This document shows positions 58,101 through 64,000 of a stretch of 64,000 nucleotides of DNA, in pieces (position 1 is the first letter of the stretch; the number at the start of each line of letters is the position of its first letter). Position numbers and translations under genes: made by a program. The notes below the pieces were generated by a model. The model saw only the letters and a list, made by a program, of their open reading frames with translations, searched no databases and was not told the DNA's origin. The DNA lies in NCBI GenBank assembly GCA_022885665.1, contig JAGQDJ010000111.1, forward strand, positions 1 to 64,000, given 5' to 3'. The stretch comes from Triops longicaudatus (taxonomy: Eukaryota > Arthropoda > Branchiopoda > Notostraca > Triopsidae).

Positions 58101-60340
58101 CACTGACAATAGTTAATATTGCAAGCGTTTATCGGTTCCAGAACAAATTGCATACCTCTGTATGACCAATCAGGGATGCCGTTGGTAACAGCTTTGTCTT
58201 GCCCAGTCCACGTAAGACGTACACTTTGGGTACTCAAAGGATCAGGGAGATAATATAGATCGCCCTGGATGACGAAAACTAGGGCATGTCCCTGTGGACT
58301 CCAGACTGCTGCTTGTGTCAACGGGTTTAAAATGCGCTGTTCCCTTTTTTAGCATATTCGGGACGGCAATGCGACGTTATTTTTCAAATCCAATGCGAGG
58401 AAAAAGCAAAAAATAAAAGACACATAGACCAGTTACAAATATTTGGGTGAAAAAAGACCCATAGATGTATTTTCATAAAAAGTTAGAAAATAAATATCTT
58501 TTTGTGTTTTTACTAAGGACTAAAATTCTTTATATATACCCAGTAGTGAGATCATGAATTGTGAGTTCCAATTGAGAACTGAAGCCTGGCCGCTTTGGAT
58601 ATAAGGCGAGAGCGTGTAAGACAAAAGAGAAGAGACAACGAGAAAAATGAAAAAAAAAAAGGGTTACACACAAAGGGCAGAGAAATGGGGGACTCTTCAT
58701 CTTTCTTTTGCTGGACGTCTTACAACAAAACTTGCCGAAATTGTATAATCAATACCTTGCGAGTTTCTTCGGTTACAATGACATAACGTTTATTGCCCGA
58801 CAAAGAATAGCTAACGGTCTTTGGGGTCAATAGCGTCTTATTAGGCGACACAATCTTCGTCCGACCCGATGCGGCGTCCAAGATCTTTAAGTTTCCGTAT
58901 GGATCTTTGAACAATAACTGAGAGTCTAAAAAAAAAAACAAAACAAAAAAATATCACAAATATAAGAAAACCATAACTATAATTTAACACAACATTATAG
59001 CTAATAAAGTTAAAATACGATAAAGAGATATCAAAGTATGTGCGTGATTCGAGCATAATTCTTTTAGGGCAATAACAAACAATAAATACGGTGAACCATT
59101 TCTACCACATTCGCATTCCACTTCACATACAATACCTGCATTTCATTCCATCAAGAAAATATACTACACCTACCCATTCTAGCGGAATCTTTTAGTTCGA
59201 AGAACGAGAAAATAATCTCATCACATTTTAATACATTCTGCTTAGCTTTTCATAGTAACATTACGTTTCTTTGAGTTCCTTTTTACGTCAGCAATAAATT
59301 TCGCAAGAATACAAAATCCATCAAATGTACAAAATCTTCTCATGAGTGTTTTCCACATGATGGGAGTGACGGGATTAGGCTTATTTCAAGAATTCTGCTT
59401 CGCATGTGGTTAAAATCTAACTAGTTGCCTATTTTCCGCTACACTTACTTCCATTTAGCTTACGTGCAAGCTTCGCTCAAAACTTCGCAGATGGGGCGGT
59501 GATCTTCCAGGTCATAAATTACCAGATTGATTCATATCTCAAACAGAGCGCTATCGTTTTTGCTCCACTTCCAAAGTACCCTTTCAAGCAATGCTAACTT
59601 TCAACTCGACAACTTGATTTGAAATGGCTCGCGTCTGTTCGTTAAACTTCATGTCCGTGACAGGTTTTTCACTAATTAACTCATTTCCGAGATTCCATGT
59701 CTACATAACTGATGCCTCCACGGAAACAATTACTTTCGCCAGCCATTTCCGAATGAGAGTTCCTAAAAGCAGCGAAAGGGCGAAAATAACATTGTTCGCC
59801 AGATTGGAAAGTCTGTGCTTACAAATAATACTAAAAAATAAAGATAAAATCGCAATAACATTAAATATAAAAAAATACGAACCCGATAACCAGGTGCCAT
59901 TAAAGGTCCTGGGCTTAAACTGGCCACTGTCCAAATCCTCCCACGTAAGCCTTTGTCCTTTAACGCGCGGGCCTTCATCAGGTGGCGTCATCATCACAAC
60001 TGCGATGACAATGAGTCCACAAACAAACGATATCACCATCAAGGCAATAAAAATCCCCCGCCAATCCTTGCGTCCCGGCGCTGCAGCCACCAACTCCTAA
60101 ACAAATAACATAAAAAGGCAACGATACCATCATTAGTATCACATTACGCAACTTCCCCCTCCAGAATCAAGTGTATAAATTTGCTTATATTTCTACTTTC
60201 CTGGCGCAAATAAGAGGAAAAAAATAGACAAAAATGTCAAACCAAACCTCTTGATGAAACTGGACAGCCAAAAGCTTTCGAGCAGGTGAACTTTTCGTTC
60301 GTTCTTCCTCACTTTTCTTATCTTCCACACTTTTCTCCAT
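55183..60340 (-). CDS. DPP6/10: DPP6/DPP10-like inactive dipeptidyl-peptidase family protein
   Basis: Thirteen exons make 823 aa: 60340-60248, 60096-59883, 58925-58756, 58592-58540, 58343-58156, 58058-57913, 57856-57750, 57498-57372, 57267-57041, 56538-56098, 56021-55827, 55768-55611 and 55535-55183. The layout is that of the S9B family: short cytoplasmic tail, one membrane anchor (about 45-67), a beta-propeller, and an alpha/beta-hydrolase domain. The nucleophile elbow reads GKGYGG (671-676), so the catalytic Ser is Gly673, as in DPP10. The Asp position is Asn752 (HGTLN) and the His position is Gly784 (DEDG). The double-Glu substrate motif is also gone (DWSYRDVF). In vertebrates such proteins are auxiliary subunits of Kv4 potassium channels; that role here is inferred. 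Extracellular NxS/T sites fit a type II membrane glycoprotein. Confidence 0.93.
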
Positions 60341-63300
60341 CGTAGGCCTCCGTTACCCCCCAAAAAACTTGTTCTAAATCTCCTTCAACTCTTCCTTCAG
60401 TTCAACAAAACAGGCATGAAGAAAAGCCTTGCACTTTTTTCCGACCGAAAAACAAAAGAATGTTAAAGAATTCTTTTTGGGGGCCAATTTGATGGGCAAA
60501 ACCAGAAAAGTCTTGTCCTTTCCGTAACCACGGTAACCAACTCCCCTGTTCTCCCAGCAAGAAGGGAAGATTTCCTGCCAGAAAATCGATGAGTCCTCCC
60601 ACCCTCCTCTCAAACCTCTTTTTGACTAAAAGTTACGCAAACAGGTCTTTGCGCGTACTTCTCCTTCCCTCCAACACCACTAACTCGGCAGTGAAATCCA
60701 AACGCAAGGTTAACCCTCACTTACACCCTGGGAAACGTTCTCACATAAATTTGCCTTGAATCAACTGAATCAAGGCGGAAAAATACATAAAACGCGCCCT
60801 TTATGATCCCTCACTAAAACGGTTTCTAGCCACGCAATTCACTTAGCGCTTTCCGATAGCTTTTCTGGGAGAGCGAGTCTTTTATTGCAAACTAGGAAAA
60901 TAAGCCACCAGCACTAGTAAATGTTCAAAAATTCGGGAAACAGGTATTTATTCCAGTATTTTTCTGGCTCTTCGGTGCAAACTTTTGCGTAGCTAGGGGT
61001 GCGAAACTTCAGGAAGGGAAGCCAAGCTTGATTGCTTTAAGGTGACTACTACTACGATGGGAAAATCCAGGGTCAGGAAACTCCGCTCAAGCATCTCTAT
61101 GCTCTCGCTATGCGTTTCCTTGTACAGTACGAGACGGTACCGGAGGAGTGGAAAAACACCTGCGCACAACACTAATGTTACGTATACACTATAGCAGCAA
61201 TACAGTGTATAGGTTCTCTCGTAGGTGCAAAAGATTTGGCTTTCGCGCCACACGCTGATCGCTGTGTAAACTACGGGGCTCGGACGGGTAATTAAGGCGA
61301 CACGTACGTCACGCCAGGCCATAAATGTAACAGCTTTGCTCAGTCATAATACTGTACTGCCCACTTTTCTCAAACTTTAAATTACTTGGGCCTATCGACG
61401 AGTTTTAATTAAAAGAGACTGGAACGAATCCATTTTGCGAAGCAGAGTCCTTTCATAGCGGAAATTGTGGATGTCGCGGGAAAAAACGAATGTCGTTCAC
61501 TGAAAAGAGTTGAACCTTAAGTGAATTAAAGGTCAACAAGAACGGGGCAGGCCATTACGCTTCTGCGGCTTCGTGTAAAGAGAATCGCATAAAAGAGAAT
61601 TCCCGCATTGGTTTCAATCGATCAAGTTAAATGTTCAATGAACGTATTCGCAGAGTTGAATTCAAGCCTAAAATGTATATAAAAAGTATACGTAACATAA
61701 ATAAAAATGCATTAGACGGTACACGCTATTATGCGTACTGAATCTTCAAACTTATAAAATTTTCTGTACAGATGGAAACAAATGCCAGAATACACGCGTC
61801 TTCTAGTAATTAAAGTAATAAAGAAAGTTAACTTACCAGAAACAAAAATGAAAACCTATTTTTAGTGTAAATATTACTTAAGATACGAACTTTGTGTCGC
61901 GGAAGTGATAACCTAGGCAAACTCATGGATACGTTATTTCTTCCAACTTATAAGGGCAGAGGACATGGGAATTTCCTGACATTTATAACTTCCCTTGCCT
62001 TTTCTGGCTTAAGGCAAAAAACGTAGAACGTTTAAATAAATAATAAAAAAAGGAAAAGCCGCGTGAATGACTATAGGCAAGCGGTATTAGTGAAACAAGG
62101 CCAATTTGACGCCACGGAAAAGAGGGTGCCAAATGGTCTCGAGTAAATTGCCCAACCGCAGTGCAGTTCTTCTTTAGAAACCTATGATAGATAACGTTAA
62201 TTTTACCTCGATTGCGTCTTCCAGCTCACTATTTTTCTTCACCAACCTTCTGGACATTAGCAACGTGCTTCAGGAAAATACTTCCAAACTTCTCCTATCA
62301 GACTACAACTTTCCATGACAGTCATTGCATAAGCTTTATCTGACAATGTTCTTGAATCTCGCTATGTTAATGTTTTAGCATTCACAAAACAACTTTAGGT
62401 TAAAAGATAAACTACATATTTGGTAGTTTTAATTTCATAGTTTGTATTTTAATGAAGGACGTTACTTTTAAGTTTCAACTCTCGAGTTTCTTAAAAAACG
62501 AAAAAAAAAAACGGAAAAAAACGAAAAAATCGACAAAAAATGAAATATTTTTTTATCGAACCTGAATTAACAGAAATTAATTTCAAATGACATTACACTC
62601 AAGATTTACTAAGCCACCCACTGAGTTTCGAATAAAGCTTTCTTATACATCTAGAAAATCTGTCACAAAACATTACAGATATTATTTTTCTTAAAAATGT
62701 AAGCCATTCCTTGTGCGGCAAGTTACGACTCAACTTCAAAGAGCTGTTTGCATATTCCCTAAAAAAAGGGATCGTACGCTCTGACTCCCTGGGAATGAAG
62801 AGTTCAATGATTTGACTGAACTATTTAAGAGAACAGTTTCATGTTGGAGTCGATTTTTTTTAAACAAGCAAAAATCTTCGCTACTATATCATGCTCCGTA
62901 ACATCTATGTTTCCATTCTTCTACAAGTTTATCCTTCCGAGATAATTTAACCTAAAAGGCACCTTGGCGCATAAAACATACTCTTGTACACTGCATGAAA
63001 CCTAATTACCCTAATAAGCTCTAGCGATCACGCTTTCACACTTTACTACATGACAACATTAACTATTTTCAAACAAACTTCAAGCTCGCGGAGAAAAATG
63101 CCCCAAAACTGTGCATTCATCTTTTCCAACCTCGTCACAGAATGCTCCTAAAATTACCTCATCGTCATAAATGCCTCCTTCATCCGACATATCACCCATT
63201 CTTGAAGCACTAGCACTCCCGCCAAAAAGAGATTACAACCCAGTCATCTACACTGATATTCCATTCTTCCGCGTTTTCTTCGGAGAAGAATACAAATCTT

Positions 63301-64000
63301 CAAAGCACTTTCTTTCTCGGATTTCGCATTTCTATGACATCTTCAGCGAACACGCTGTACCCGAATCAAACGCTTCACTCCAACCGTATTTTCCCTTCAG
63401 AAACTAAAAAGAACTTCAAGTGATCACAAGTCTTGCTCCCCTTTTCCAGGAAAGGGATTGTCACTCGTCCCTTCTGTTCCCTCTCGTCATTGCTCGTGGA
63501 GCAACTGGGACTTGGCTTCGCTTTCGCTTCCCAGTTTACTCTCCCCCGGTTCGCGTTGCTGCAAACGTGGCGTCCTCTACGCCAAGCCCGTGTAGCCTGC
63601 GGTGCCACTATTGTAGGTATCCCCGTCCCTACAGAAAAAAGGGGCGGGGGATGGGGAACTGAACTACGAAGAGCAAGCACCAAGAAGGTGGAGCAAGCGA
63701 AAGGGGAGATCCCGTGCAAGCGATGAAGAAGGAATCCATGCTGAAGGCTCTTTATGGGGGTTATACAGCCCAAATTTAACGCCGTGTTTCCAGGCGGAAG
63801 ATCTATAAAGCTGTTTCTAGATCTGTTACCTTACCCCCCTCCACACACACCCTAAATACCTCCCAACCCAGCACTCTTTACCTCCTATACACTTGTGTCT
63901 GTTTCGCTGAAAGTCTTGGTTTTTCCTCGCTTTTTTATTCACACGTTCCTACAAAACCATTACAGTGGTCATTTTTGTGGGCAAGTGTGGTAGTTTTCTT
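60341..64000. other. Region upstream of the DPP-like gene, mostly non-coding
   Basis: Probable promoter and 5' UTR of the DPP-like gene at the left. A small hairpin, TATACACT with AGTGTATA, lies at about 61184-61212. A plus-strand 78-codon open frame at 63171-63407 starts with ATG and contains RDYNPVIYTDIPFFRVFFG; I do not recognise it. The stretch 63420-63730 is open in several overlapping frames, more likely from its higher GC than from coding. Nothing else was recognised. Confidence 0.4.

Noticed and set aside
60374..60613. Minus-strand frames just upstream of the DPP-like gene
   Set aside because: They overlap in different frames and lie in the probable 5' UTR or promoter; sequence is not protein-like.
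63420..63773. Overlapping open frames on both strands near the right edge
   Set aside because: Open in several frames at once because of higher GC; no domain, start context or splice signal favours one.
1..64000. CRISPR arrays, bacterial operons, ribosome binding sites or rRNA genes
   Set aside because: None were seen. Intron structure and gene content are those of an animal nuclear genome.

Overview
The window is eukaryotic nuclear DNA from an animal. Its genes are broken by many short introns with GT-AG ends, and it contains animal-specific families: a catalytically dead DPP6/DPP10-type protein, FANCI, a Ki-67-type FHA protein and a METTL27-type methyltransferase. I infer an invertebrate, because introns are mostly 50-1700 bases and intergenic spacing is modest, but I cannot name the species. 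I assembled gene models by hand from splice signals, reading phase and family knowledge. Total lengths of all multi-exon models that I could close are divisible by three. Individual exon edges may be off by a base.

Left part (1-13.3 kb): a large unrecognised acidic protein (3853-968, minus), a 124-aa chromodomain protein (4701-4079, minus), the last three exons of an unrecognised zinc-finger gene (5695-5246, minus), and an SLC24/NCKX K+-dependent Na+/Ca2+ exchanger (13314-7814, minus, 10 exons, 568 aa).

Middle (13.3-34.6 kb): about 7 kb with only coding-like fragments, then a hexokinase/glucokinase gene (25236-20459, minus, 10 exons, 470 aa), then about 9.4 kb without a gene I can defend.

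Right part (34.6-53 kb): a cluster tied to DNA replication, repair and mitosis. FANCI (41537-34648, minus, 23 exons, 1310 aa) lies head to head with METTL27 (42881-44453, plus). An unrecognised 505-aa protein with a C-terminal CaaX box (47267-45262, minus) lies head to head with a Ki-67 homologue (47887-52814, plus). E2F-type sites sit upstream of FANCI and in the shared Ki-67/CaaX-gene promoter.

End (53-64 kb): a repeat-rich block (two tRNA-like SINE heads, an assembly N, tandem and inverted repeats), then the DPP6/DPP10-like gene (60340-55183, minus, 13 exons, 823 aa), in which all three catalytic-triad positions are replaced. The last 3.6 kb is mostly non-coding. Pogo/Tigger-like MITE fragments are scattered through introns and spacers, and a hAT-like terminus lies near the left edge.
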